Shown: positions 1 to 5,790 of the stretch, in pieces
Position numbering within the stretch: the stretch's first letter is position 1
Layout: each line of letters opens with the position of its first letter
Assembly: GCA_937895715.1 (NCBI GenBank)
Contig: CALBLZ010000257.1
Span: forward strand, 1-8,087
Length of the DNA: 8,087 bases
Origin: an uncultured Candidatus Berkelbacteria bacterium
Lineage (GTDB): Bacteria > Patescibacteriota > UBA1384 > CAILIB01
Reading direction: 5' to 3'
The notes under the pieces: generated by a model
Told to the model about the DNA's origin: nothing
The model's input: the letters and a program-made list of their open reading frames with translations, nothing else
The model's database searches: none
Translations under genes and position numbers: made by a program

Positions 1-442
1 CCTCGGTATTCGGATTTCGCTTAGGCACTTCATTTACAGCGCCTACACGAGTCCAGCCGTCTCCAAAAACGACGTAGCACTCATATTTCATGAGTTGAGG
101 CTCCCAGCTTGAGTAAGTGGTAGCCACTAACTCCACTGATACACTCCTCCGCTTTTCCTCTTGAAGGAAGGGCAGTCGTTTCTCTACCCATCGGTCCATT
201 AACACCGCCCAAAAGCGGTCTGCGGTATTCCCGCCCTCCGGGTAGCGCTGTTGCCACTCACGTAGAGCCGCGGCTTGCAAAACTGGTGTGACAAACTCTC
301 CTTGTATGTGTATGCACATATAGAGCGCATACACCCCGTAGTCCTCTTGAAACTCAAGGGGAACTGGAACTTCAGTTGCAAGAAACGGGACTGGGTCCCG
401 AGTCCCCTTAGTTCCGATCAACTTAAAAAGATACTGCTCCAC
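1..442 (-). CDS. Hypothetical protein, 3' end beyond the window, GTG start
   Basis: This is an unbroken reading frame of 147 codons running off the left edge, so the C-terminus is missing. It starts with GTG (MEQYLFKLIGTKG after initiator decoding). An in-frame TGA lies four codons upstream with no other usable start between, and a GAGGTG Shine-Dalgarno sits 5 bases before the GTG, which fixes the start. The visible protein is soluble and mixed: a hydrophobic, Cys-containing stretch near residues 38-48 (YGVYALYMCIHIQ), a Trp-rich charged middle (REWQQRY, DRFWAVLMDRWVEK) and a beta-like end (YECYVVFGDGWTRVG). I see no signal peptide, membrane segment or known motif, and I do not recognise the family. 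G+C is well above that of the neighbouring rpsA (about 60% in one 60-base sample), as in the genes at 1930-2358 and 5087-5638. A sigma70-like promoter and the rpsA terminator lie just upstream, so it is probably transcribed alone. That it is coding: fairly sure. Function: unknown. Confidence 0.72.
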   Translation of the reverse strand, partial: MEQYLFKLIGTKGTRDPVPFLATEVPVPLEFQEDYGVYALYMCIHIQGEFVTPVLQAAALREWQQRYPEGGNTADRFWAVLMDRWVEKRLPFLQEEKRRSVSVELVATTYSSWEPQLMKYECYVVFGDGWTRVGAVNEVPKRNPNTE

Positions 443-447
443 TTTGA

Positions 448-453
448 CACCTC
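448..453 (-). promoter_or_regulatory. Shine-Dalgarno fixing the GTG start of the leftmost gene
   Basis: On the minus strand GAGGTG lies 5 bases before GTG at 442. It is one of the few clear ribosome binding sites in the window, and it supports a GTG start where no ATG is available after the upstream stop codon. Confidence 0.6.
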
Positions 454-473
454 ACTAAACTTCACCTGCGGCA

Positions 474-502
474 AGTGTATCCCGAAAACCTAATTCAGTC
501 AA
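474..502 (-). promoter_or_regulatory. Sigma70-like promoter for the leftmost gene
   Basis: Minus strand: -35 TTGACT (497-502), a 17-base spacer and -10 TACACT (474-479), matching consensus at 5/6 and 4/6. Predicted transcription start is near 467, giving a leader of about 25 bases. It lies directly after the rpsA terminator, consistent with an independent transcription unit. Confidence 0.55.
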
Positions 503-513
503 GGTTTATAGGT

Positions 514-542
514 ATAAAAAAGCCCCCGATTTCTCGAGGGCT
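514..542 (-). terminator. Intrinsic terminator of rpsA
   Basis: On the minus strand AGCCCTCGA, loop GAAA, TCGGGGGCT forms a 9-bp stem with one T-G wobble, capped by a GNRA-type loop and followed by six T (516-521). It begins 20 bases after the rpsA stop codon and closes that transcription unit before the next promoter. Confidence 0.9.
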
Positions 543-562
543 AAACCTACTAATAAGTTACC

Positions 563-1774
563 TTATTCAGCTGCTTTTTCAACAGGAGTTGTTTCGGAGA
601 TTAGTTTGTCTAATTCCTCAAGTTCTCTAGATGAAGCATCATCTGTAGGCGCATCAGTCTTTTGAGCTCTTTTTAAAGATAATCCTAAATGTCTATCATC
701 GTTTGAGATAGAAATTATCATTACCTTGATTTTGTCCCCAACATTTACAACTTGAGATGGGTTCTTAACTAATTTGCTTGAAAGTTCAGAAATGTGAACT
801 AAGCCGTTAAGTCCGTCTTCAATTTTAATAAATGCACCGTAGTCAGCGATAGATTTAACTTCGCCTTCAACGATTTGACCCACTTTGTACTTTTGTACAA
901 TGCTCTTCCATGGATCCTCTTGTAGTCTTTTAATACTGTAAGCTACTCTCTTTCCGTTGTCTTGTAATCCAATAACTTGCACCTTAACAATGTCTCCTAC
1001 ATGGTAGAAGTCTGCTGGTGAAATTACTTTATCCCAAGAAATTTCTGATAAGTGAACTAAGCCTTCAAGACCCTGAGCATTAATGAACAATCCGAATGGA
1101 GCGATACCTGTTACAGCACCTTCCAACATATCTCCAACTTTCAAAGAAGTTAATGTTTGTGTTCTTAACTTCATATCTGTTTCGGAATATACGGATTTTT
1201 CAGAAAGGATAACTTTATTCTTTTCCTTATCTATTTCCATTACTTTTACTTTCAATGTTTCGCCGATCATTTCAGCTAACTTTGTTTGAAGAACCTTTGT
1301 AGAGTCTTCTTTTGAAGAGTATAAGTTTGGAGCATAGATTCGTTTATTATTAAGTTGAGAACTAGGTACAAATCCTCTCATTGTTTCGCTAATTTCCACA
1401 ATAACACCACCGGTATTGGCTTCAATAACCTTTACTTCGATTGGAGTTTCGTTTTTCTTAGCTAATTCAAGTTCGTGCCATTTTAGTTCTGAGCCAGTTC
1501 TTCTAATGGAAAGTTCAATTTGACCTTCTTCATTTTCAGGATTAACTACATAAACTAGAATTACATCACCAACTTTTTTGTTAACTCTTTTGCCTTCAAG
1601 CTTCATTTCTCTTCCAGAAATTACGCCTTCAGCTCTAGCGCCAACATCAACAAGAATTTGACCGTCTTTAACATCAATAACGGTACCTTCAATAATGTTT
1701 CCTTTCTTATAAGTCTTTGGGGGGACAACTGCATCTAAAAGCTCTGATGCTTGTTTGTTTTTGGCTAATGCCAT
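563..1774 (-). CDS. rpsA: 30S ribosomal protein S1 (four S1 domains)
   Basis: Ribosomal protein S1 binds single-stranded mRNA on the 30S platform and helps recruit and unfold leaders. This protein of 403 residues has four S1 (OB-fold) repeats: about 22-93 (KKGNIIEGTVIDV), 109-194 (degenerate), 210-283 (VGDMLEGAVTGIAPFGLFI) and 296-370 (VGQIVEGEVKSIADYGAFI). Repeats 3 and 4 carry the typical GLVH(L/I)SE motif. The tail (371-403) is acidic and probably disordered. Proteobacterial S1 is about 557 residues with six domains; a four-domain form occurs in Gram-positive and many candidate-phyla bacteria. The ATG at 1774 is the natural start; no Shine-Dalgarno precedes it, only an A-rich leader. It has its own promoter (1837-1866) and terminator (514-542), so it is monocistronic. 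Composition is AT-rich (about 25-30% G+C in samples). Identification is secure. Confidence 0.97.
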   Translation of the reverse strand: MALAKNKQASELLDAVVPPKTYKKGNIIEGTVIDVKDGQILVDVGARAEGVISGREMKLEGKRVNKKVGDVILVYVVNPENEEGQIELSIRRTGSELKWHELELAKKNETPIEVKVIEANTGGVIVEISETMRGFVPSSQLNNKRIYAPNLYSSKEDSTKVLQTKLAEMIGETLKVKVMEIDKEKNKVILSEKSVYSETDMKLRTQTLTSLKVGDMLEGAVTGIAPFGLFINAQGLEGLVHLSEISWDKVISPADFYHVGDIVKVQVIGLQDNGKRVAYSIKRLQEDPWKSIVQKYKVGQIVEGEVKSIADYGAFIKIEDGLNGLVHISELSSKLVKNPSQVVNVGDKIKVMIISISNDDRHLGLSLKRAQKTDAPTDDASSRELEELDKLISETTPVEKAAE

Positions 1775-1802
1775 AAGTTTTGCTTATTTTTAGTTTGGGA
1801 TT

Positions 1803-1817
1803 TTACCAAAATGGTAA
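1803..1817 (-). promoter_or_regulatory. Inverted repeat in the rpsA 5' leader
   Basis: On the minus strand TTACC, ATTTT, GGTAA forms a perfect 5-bp inverted repeat lying between the predicted transcription start (about 1830) and the rpsA ATG. It could be a small leader hairpin or a protein-binding site. S1 represses its own translation through leader structure in E. coli, but nothing here shows that directly. Confidence 0.3.
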
Positions 1818-1836
1818 GACTAACCTTAAGCAAAGT

Positions 1837-1866
1837 ATTATAGCAAATGAATAATAGGTATTGCAA
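1837..1866 (-). promoter_or_regulatory. Sigma70-like promoter of rpsA
   Basis: Minus strand: -35 TTGCAA (1861-1866), an 18-base spacer and a perfect -10 TATAAT (1837-1842). The predicted start near 1830 gives a leader of about 56 bases. It lies between the terminator of the upstream 142-residue gene and rpsA, as expected for a separate unit. Confidence 0.75.
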
Positions 1867-1880
1867 CTTTGAAAGTTGAA

Positions 1881-1916
1881 AAGGATAAAACTTATGTGGG
1901 GAGGTATCTCCCCACA
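1881..1916 (-). terminator. Intrinsic terminator of the 142-residue gene
   Basis: A perfect 9-bp stem TGTGGGGAG / CTCCCCACA with a 4-base loop (1904-1907) starts 13 bases after the TAA at 1930. On the minus strand it is followed by TAAGTTTTATCCTTTT, a mixed T-rich tail rather than a clean run. Strength is inferred from the G/C-rich stem. Confidence 0.75.
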
Positions 1917-1929
1917 CGCACCAAAGGTT

Positions 1930-2358
1930 TTATCGTCCAGTGTACGTTTCGGTGATAAGGTAAACCTTATCCTTACAGATGGCGATCTGGGCAACGTAAA
2001 ACCGATACTTGACCTCGAACAATACACCGCGCACCATGTCGTGCACTACAGTAAAGTTCGGCGGATCATTCGTCCACTGCTTACGCAACCCTGTTTCGGT
2101 TGCGTTCCAGAACCCAATCTCGCCCATGGGGGCTCCTGTGGTTGTGCTGATCAGGAAAGCCTTCTCGACCTCCCTGCCCTCACCGTTAAGTCCCTTAAGG
2201 ATCGTCAATGGGATGATCGATGCCCGCGACAGCGACACAAAATGATCGCCCTGAACATAGTCCTTTCCAGCACTCTCTGGCAGGACATTCTTGATGAACC
2301 ATGCAAGCCGTGTTAAGAGGGTTGCATTATCATCGAACCACTCCATCGTTTTTGACAT
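1930..2358 (-). CDS. Hypothetical protein, 142 residues, high GC
   Basis: A small soluble protein I do not recognise. The N-terminus is helical (MEWFDDNATLLTRLAWFIKNV), a hydrophobic stretch follows at 47-56 (ASIIPLTILKGL), and the C-terminal half is beta-like (about 104-137, FTVVHDMVRG then EVKYRFYVAQIAI). I see no signal peptide, metal-binding set or catalytic motif. The ATG at 2358 has GAAAGG 6 bases upstream, a real Shine-Dalgarno unlike rpsA or the hydrolase; an internal ATG at codon 5 is less likely. The gene has its own promoter with an extended -10 and a strong terminator, so it is one complete unit. G+C is about 52-58% over sampled lines, far above the flanking genes. The open frame plus clean signals at both ends make coding likely; the origin may be horizontal. 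Confidence 0.8.
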   Translation of the reverse strand: MSKTMEWFDDNATLLTRLAWFIKNVLPESAGKDYVQGDHFVSLSRASIIPLTILKGLNGEGREVEKAFLISTTTGAPMGEIGFWNATETGLRKQWTNDPPNFTVVHDMVRGVLFEVKYRFYVAQIAICKDKVYLITETYTGR

Positions 2359-2389
2359 GACAAACCTTTCTATACCGATTTACACAAGG

Positions 2390-2419
2390 ATTATAGCACT
2401 AGGCAACAAAATATGGTAA
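2390..2419 (-). promoter_or_regulatory. Extended -10 promoter of the 142-residue gene
   Basis: Minus strand: perfect TATAAT (2390-2395) preceded by TGC, an extended -10, with -35 TTACCA (2414-2419, 4/6) at an 18-base spacing. The predicted start near 2383 gives a leader of about 25 bases holding the GAAAGG ribosome binding site (2365-2370). Confidence 0.65.
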
Positions 2420-2438
2420 CAAGAAGCTAAGTATTATA

Positions 2439-3995
2439 TTAGGTTGAGCACGAGCTTCTATTATACCTTTTAGCAAACGAAGCAAAATCTATTACATTAA
2501 CTACTCCATCATTATTTGCATCAGTTCCACCACAACTACCCTTAGCTTGTGCATTATCTAAACATGATTTACCATATTTTTTAGCAAAGCTTGCAAAATC
2601 TATTATTGAAAACTGACCATCTAAATTTGAATCTGCTTCGCCACACGTAATACCGCTTGGGTCAACTGGGTTCTCAGGGGCGGGATCAATAGGAACTTCA
2701 GGTTCTTCTGGGGTTACAGGATCTGGTTCAACTGGTACTTCTGGCTCCACTGGAATATTCGAATCAAAAAATACACTATTTTGCCAAGACACCTTTACAG
2801 CATTAAGCTTTGCTTGCTCTTTTACAGTAGGATTTTCACCTGAATTGAATAAGCCCCAAGAATTGCCAGCCTTCCAAGAATAATGGGCATGACTGATACC
2901 TAATTCATTAAATATTTCAGAAACATCTTGAAGGTATTTAACGTAACCCTCGCCTGCCGATAAAGTCCCCCATTCGCCTACATAAAATGGAACATTTTTG
3001 CTTATGGTCCAGTTATATGAATATCGCTCTTTAAAGTTTGCAAGTTCATCTCCATTGCCTAATAAAGAGTTCTTGTCGTAGTAAACATCTTTGTCTGCCC
3101 AACCAATACGGAATGTGCCAGGGTAAGTTCTATTATCTTTGTCGTAGTTATGTGTAAAAGCTATTGGATCATAAAAATGGACACTGTATACAATATTAGC
3201 TCCATTAAACTTTCGCGTAAAAGTGGCATCTGGTCCAGCTTCTACAAATATTAACTTATTCGAATTTACTGACCGAATATCGTCAATAATATTCTGTGCA
3301 ATATTAAACCACCCCTCTGTCCAATTAACTTGCTCATTACCGACTGGCTCATTTAAAATATCAAATCCAGCTACTGCAGGTTCAGTTGCATAGTGTTGGG
3401 CCATCTTTACCCAGAAATCTGCTAGCTCATTTTGTTTATCTGAGTTATTCCAAAAAACTGAACATGTTTCGCTGTAACCTTCGTAGCAATTACCTGGAGT
3501 AGTAAACATATTAAATACAACCCAAAGGCCATTTTGCTTTGCCCATGCTACATGCTGGTCTAGAATAGAAAAGAAAGTTGATTCGGAGTTATCCGTGTAC
3601 CAGTTAAAAGAAAGGCCAAATCTAACATGGTTTGCACCTTGTTGACGTATTTTTTGATAATCAGATTCAAATGCTTCTATATCCTGCATATCTCCAGACC
3701 CAATGCCGCCAATGTTTGGAGCATACAAAGCGCCAATGTTGGCAATATTTGTACCCTTAAGTAGTATTGGACTACCTTTATATAAAATATCTTTGCCGCT
3801 TACAGATAGATGGTTTACTTCAGTTTCCGAAACTTGCACAATACTAATATTTTCTGGGTTAAAAGTACTTTGATTAATGCCTACACTACTTCTATTCAAT
3901 ATTAAGTAAGTAAATATACTTAGAAGAATAATTATTGAAGTTACTAATAACAGTACCGTTTTAGTTTTTATCTTTATTGAATATGTATTGTTCAC
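2439..3995 (-). CDS. GH5-type glycoside hydrolase (endoglucanase/mannanase-like) with N-terminal anchor and C-terminal dockerin
   Basis: Probable extracytoplasmic hydrolase of beta-linked polysaccharide. Numbering uses the longest frame (TTG at 4043, 534 residues). A membrane segment lies at about 29-49 (VLLLVTSIIILLSIFTYLI) after a Lys-rich stretch. The TIM-barrel domain spans about 85-425: acid/base Glu232 in ILNEPVG, His289/Tyr291 in VHFYD, nucleophile Glu357 in YVGEWGT, Trp390 in HYSWKAG. These are clan GH-A/GH5 signatures. A Pro-Glu-Val linker (429-464) leads to a dockerin-like module (467-532) with two calcium loops, DSNLDG and DANNDG, each followed by IDFASFAK. I prefer the GTG at 3995 because it leaves a short basic N-terminus before the anchor; TTG at 4043 adds 16 residues. 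No Shine-Dalgarno is visible at either. The substrate cannot be told from sequence. No clean terminator follows the stop, only a 7-bp inverted repeat across it (2422-2459). The 198-residue gene lies 112 bases upstream with no terminator between, so co-transcription is possible. Confidence 0.9.
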   Translation of the reverse strand: MNNTYSIKIKTKTVLLLVTSIIILLSIFTYLILNRSSVGINQSTFNPENISIVQVSETEVNHLSVSGKDILYKGSPILLKGTNIANIGALYAPNIGGIGSGDMQDIEAFESDYQKIRQQGANHVRFGLSFNWYTDNSESTFFSILDQHVAWAKQNGLWVVFNMFTTPGNCYEGYSETCSVFWNNSDKQNELADFWVKMAQHYATEPAVAGFDILNEPVGNEQVNWTEGWFNIAQNIIDDIRSVNSNKLIFVEAGPDATFTRKFNGANIVYSVHFYDPIAFTHNYDKDNRTYPGTFRIGWADKDVYYDKNSLLGNGDELANFKERYSYNWTISKNVPFYVGEWGTLSAGEGYVKYLQDVSEIFNELGISHAHYSWKAGNSWGLFNSGENPTVKEQAKLNAVKVSWQNSVFFDSNIPVEPEVPVEPDPVTPEEPEVPIDPAPENPVDPSGITCGEADSNLDGQFSIIDFASFAKKYGKSCLDNAQAKGSCGGTDANNDGVVNVIDFASFAKRYNRSSCST

Positions 3996-4107
3996 AAAAA
4001 GTTTTAAACAAGTACATATTAATATAAAAGACTTATTACACAAAGCAGAATATAAGGAGCTTATACAAAGGAAAGGCGCAATCGCTATTTATAGAACTAG
4101 TTTACTA

Positions 4108-4704
4108 TTAAAATTCTAGAGTTTTCCCCGCTTCTTTAAGCCTGTGAATATATTCAGTAGAGTCGGCTGTGTTCATTTGATTATAAACTTCTTCCATTCT
4201 TAACCGATAACCTGGACTTTTTTCACTACCTGGAACAGTAATCCAACTTATAATTCTGAAGATATCGTTTAACGCATACAAAAATACTTGATATTTTACT
4301 TGGTCTTGATCAGATTCACGCTTAAGTTCAGAATGAGTAACTGAGCCGCGAACGGAACTAAAGCTTTCAAATAAGTAATCCAACTGCTCCTCACTAATTA
4401 ATCCATTATCCATTAATTGTTTATGTCGATCTAAATCCCCTAAGATTTCCGGTTTTACTAGTCCATCAGAATATTCAATTGAAGAGTCTGGAATACCATA
4501 ATTCTCCCTTATCCCATTAAATATAGCTATATTAAACAGTCCTCTTTCCATTAACCATCTAATATATAATTCTTGAATTTCAATTTTTCCTGTTGCGATT
4601 CTAAAATTCTCTACAAGAAATGCGCCTAAATTACTGTTATCTAAGTTACCTCCAAAATTGTATCTATGCTCTGGAAGTTTTGCACCTAGTACTGGTTGTA
4701 CCAT
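4108..4704 (-). CDS. Hypothetical helical protein, 198 residues, possible HEPN-like fold
   Basis: A soluble, mostly helical protein without signal peptide or membrane segment. I do not recognise the family with confidence. Visible points: an N-terminal segment (MVQPVLGAKLPEHRYNFGG), helices at about 40-68, and a helix at 103-117 leading into VRGSVTHS (118-125). This is R119-x4-H124, the spacing of the R-x4-6-H motif of HEPN ribonuclease-like domains, and a long hydrophobic helix follows (about 134-155), as in that fold. The motif is short and could be chance, so HEPN is a suggestion only. The ATG at 4704 is the first start; no Shine-Dalgarno precedes it, as with rpsA and the hydrolase, and composition is AT-rich like theirs. 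A sigma70-like promoter lies 25-53 bases upstream. No terminator separates it from the hydrolase, so the two may form an operon, though no functional link is evident. Confidence 0.8.
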   Translation of the reverse strand: MVQPVLGAKLPEHRYNFGGNLDNSNLGAFLVENFRIATGKIEIQELYIRWLMERGLFNIAIFNGIRENYGIPDSSIEYSDGLVKPEILGDLDRHKQLMDNGLISEEQLDYLFESFSSVRGSVTHSELKRESDQDQVKYQVFLYALNDIFRIISWITVPGSEKSPGYRLRMEEVYNQMNTADSTEYIHRLKEAGKTLEF

Positions 4705-4728
4705 TTTAAAATGATAATAAATCTATTC

Positions 4729-4757
4729 ATTATTATGGGTAAGTTAGTATTAGTCAA
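4729..4757 (-). promoter_or_regulatory. Sigma70-like promoter upstream of the 198-residue gene
   Basis: Minus strand: -35 TTGACT (4752-4757, 5/6), a 17-base spacer and -10 AATAAT (4729-4734, 5/6). The predicted start near 4722 gives a short leader of about 18 bases before the ATG at 4704. The surroundings are AT-rich, so chance matches are possible, but spacing and both hexamers agree. Confidence 0.5.
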
Positions 4758-4787
4758 ATTTTATAGAAAAATACCGGCCAGATAACG

Positions 4788-4813
4788 AAAAACCCAGCGT
4801 AAGCTGGGTTTTC
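4788..4813 (-). terminator. Hairpin terminator, possibly bidirectional
   Basis: AAAACCCAGC / GCTGGGTTTT is a perfect 10-bp stem (4789-4798 with 4803-4812) with a 4-base loop. On the minus strand it ends in TTTTTCGTT, and on the plus strand in TTTTCTTT. The only confident gene transcribed toward it is the 183-residue gene, whose stop lies about 275 bases away, so that mRNA may carry a long structured 3' tail unless a plus-strand transcript also ends here. Confidence 0.8.
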
Positions 4814-4862
4814 TTTAATATTAATAGCTATAACTTTTACATTAATAACTTATTAATTTTGT

Positions 4863-5048
4863 TCTTGTATAAAATATCTAAAAAAATACAAGACAAACAC
4901 TTGGGCGTCAATCCCCTGTCAACATATATAGGTAGTTTGCTCAACCCTATATGTCCTTAGACCACCCCCTAACTGGGGAGTCGTTAGAGGTAAACCTCTC
5001 CTCAGAACCTTCGGTCTTCACTTTCTGAGTAATCCATATCTTTTTTTT
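4863..5048 (+). other. Structured non-coding stretch, possible unidentified RNA
   Basis: No convincing gene lies in 4705-5086. This part holds consecutive foldable elements: an 8-bp repeat 4863-4870/4886-4893; a hairpin 4922-4954 (ACATAT/ATATGT, AGG/CCT, GTT/AAC, two 2-base bulges, loop TGCTC); CCCC 4966-4969 with GGGG 4975-4978; AGAGG/CCTCT 4986-4999 with loop TAAA; CTCAGAA/TTCTGAG 5001-5029; and AGACC/GGTCT (4959-4963/5013-5017) enclosing the middle ones. The loop TAAC (4970-4973) can pair GTTA (4983-4986), making an H-type pseudoknot. TATAAA at 4868 and T8 at 5041-5048 would suit a plus-strand RNA, but no -35 is visible. A minus-strand RNA processed from the 183-residue gene's 3' tail is the alternative. 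It does not match RNase P RNA, tmRNA, SRP RNA or 6S RNA cores that I know. Confidence 0.35.
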
Positions 5049-5061
5049 CTACCATTTCTGG

Positions 5062-5080
5062 AGGCGTTGGATGCCTTTTT
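5062..5080 (+). terminator. Weak plus-strand hairpin with T tract
   Basis: AGGCGT, TGG, ATGCCT followed by TTTT forms a 6-bp stem on the plus strand. One pair is G-T on the plus strand but would be an A-C mismatch on the minus strand, which favours plus-strand use. It would end a plus-strand transcript from the structured stretch just left of it, before the convergent 183-residue gene. Confidence 0.4.
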
Positions 5081-5086
5081 GGGGTG

Positions 5087-5638
5087 CTACTCTAGCACGA
5101 TTGTTTCGTGAGTTTCATCCTCCTTGATGAATTCCTCGTTCAACTGAGCTTCTTCGTAGGCCTTTTCAGCCAAACGAGCAGCTGTGGCGGCTTTAACGAC
5201 TGCCGACCAGTTTGCCTCACAAACGGGGACTTGTACTTTGAGGCTATATACAAAGCCTCCAATTACTATCCCAAGTGAAAGCAGATGCTTCCATTCTGGG
5301 GGAATTACAAACTCTTCGACTCGCACCCGACTCCAGATCTTAATCTGACTGGGTGAATCCCAAACCACGGAATACCCATTCCGCTTCAGTGTGGGCAGGA
5401 TGTGCGACTTAGCGAACTGTCCCTCGTACTCACCACGTACCACCTGGTACTCGTAGGTGAGAGACTGAAGTTTTGCTGCGAGTTGATACAGCGTACTCCC
5501 CGGCTTATGCCGGTAGAACGGCCGCGTTCCTGGGGCTCCGCGATACACTCGGACTTCAGCACCTTCTTGGCCATCTACTTGCAAGCCACCGTAGTAGCCT
5601 GCGCCCGTCCAATACAGAATCGTCGTAATTCCTGACAT
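5087..5638 (-). CDS. Hypothetical protein, 183 residues, with structured leader
   Basis: An unrecognised protein. The first 35 residues are Gly/Tyr-rich (WTGAGYYGGLQVDGQEG), followed by a helix with YQLAAKLQSLTYEY (51-64), a beta-like part near 88-112, a short hydrophobic stretch at 119-131 (LLSLGIVIGGFVYSL) too weak and short to call a membrane helix with confidence, and a charged Ala/Glu-rich C-terminal helix (147-183). It has one Cys (140) and no catalytic motif I can name. The ATG at 5638 is supported by AAAGGAG 9 bases upstream. It has the best promoter in the window and a leader of about 117 bases with alternative folds, so expression is probably regulated. A 6-bp hairpin (GTGCTA/TAGCAC, 5084-5098) overlaps the TAG stop but lacks a T tract. 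G+C is about 52% in a sampled line, unlike the AT-rich genes. Coding is likely; function unknown. Confidence 0.8.
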   Translation of the reverse strand: MSGITTILYWTGAGYYGGLQVDGQEGAEVRVYRGAPGTRPFYRHKPGSTLYQLAAKLQSLTYEYQVVRGEYEGQFAKSHILPTLKRNGYSVVWDSPSQIKIWSRVRVEEFVIPPEWKHLLSLGIVIGGFVYSLKVQVPVCEANWSAVVKAATAARLAEKAYEEAQLNEEFIKEDETHETIVLE

Positions 5639-5641
5639 AAT

Positions 5642-5662
5642 TATTAGCTCCTTTGGCTAATA
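5642..5662 (-). promoter_or_regulatory. Hairpin presenting the Shine-Dalgarno in its loop
   Basis: On the minus strand TATTAGC, CAAAGGA, GCTAATA forms a perfect 7-bp stem whose 7-base loop holds most of the AAAGGAG ribosome binding site (5648-5654) of the 183-residue gene; the ATG follows 3 bases after the stem. Such a stem could display or limit access to the site depending on protein or RNA binding. Confidence 0.55.
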
Positions 5663-5663
5663 C

Positions 5664-5728
5664 ATAGTCGTGGCCCATCTGCCATAGCGACTATTCCACT
5701 TACTGTATAAGCAGAATGGTCACTATGG
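5664..5728 (-). promoter_or_regulatory. Leader with two mutually exclusive hairpins
   Basis: Fold A: 5719-5728 pairs 5682-5691 (10 bp including one G-U in the minus-strand RNA), continuing inward with ATTC/GAAT and CTTA/TAAG to a 5-base loop, about 18 bp in all. Fold B: 5688-5694 pairs 5664-5670 (7 bp), continuing as TGGC/GCCA after a 3-base bulge. Both use 5682-5691, so only one can form. The G-U pair would be C-A on the other strand, supporting minus-strand RNA. The arrangement resembles an attenuator or riboswitch-type switch; no known ligand motif was recognised. Confidence 0.5.
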
Positions 5729-5761
5729 GTTTAGATATTTTATTATAAAAGAACTGATTAT

Positions 5762-5790
5762 ATTATATACCCATTCTATACTGTCGTCAA
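5762..5790 (-). promoter_or_regulatory. Strong sigma70-like promoter of the 183-residue gene
   Basis: Minus strand: -35 TTGACG (5785-5790, 5/6), an exact 17-base spacer and a perfect -10 TATAAT (5762-5767). The predicted start near 5755 gives a leader of about 117 bases, unusually long here. It lies after the 5S terminator, so the gene is not read from the rRNA operon. Confidence 0.8.

Noticed and set aside
199..493. Open frames on both strands between 199 and 493 (60 and 72 codons)
   Set aside because: They overlap the GTG-started gene at 1-442 in other frames and lack a ribosome binding site; the GTG frame has promoter and Shine-Dalgarno support.
1083..1289. Plus-strand frame of 68 codons inside rpsA
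   Set aside because: It lies antisense within the S1 domains, a composition shadow of a confidently identified gene.
1803..2316. Several frames over the 142-residue gene and its terminator, on both strands
   Set aside because: They cross the rpsA promoter and a strong terminator hairpin and lack start signals; the minus frame 1930-2358 is the coherent one.
2422..2459. AGAAGCT/AGCTTCT inverted repeat over the hydrolase stop codon as a terminator
   Set aside because: The loop is 24 bases and no T tract follows, so termination is not supported.
4863..5048. RNase P RNA, tmRNA, SRP RNA or 6S RNA
   Set aside because: Checked by eye for the GAGGAAAGTCC core, the tmRNA tRNA-like ends, the SRP GGAA-loop motif and a long 6S-like closing stem; none was found, so no family name is given.
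5386..5635. Two frames overlapping the 183-residue gene
   Set aside because: They are alternative-frame shadows without a ribosome binding site; the 183-residue frame has a clear one at 5648-5654.
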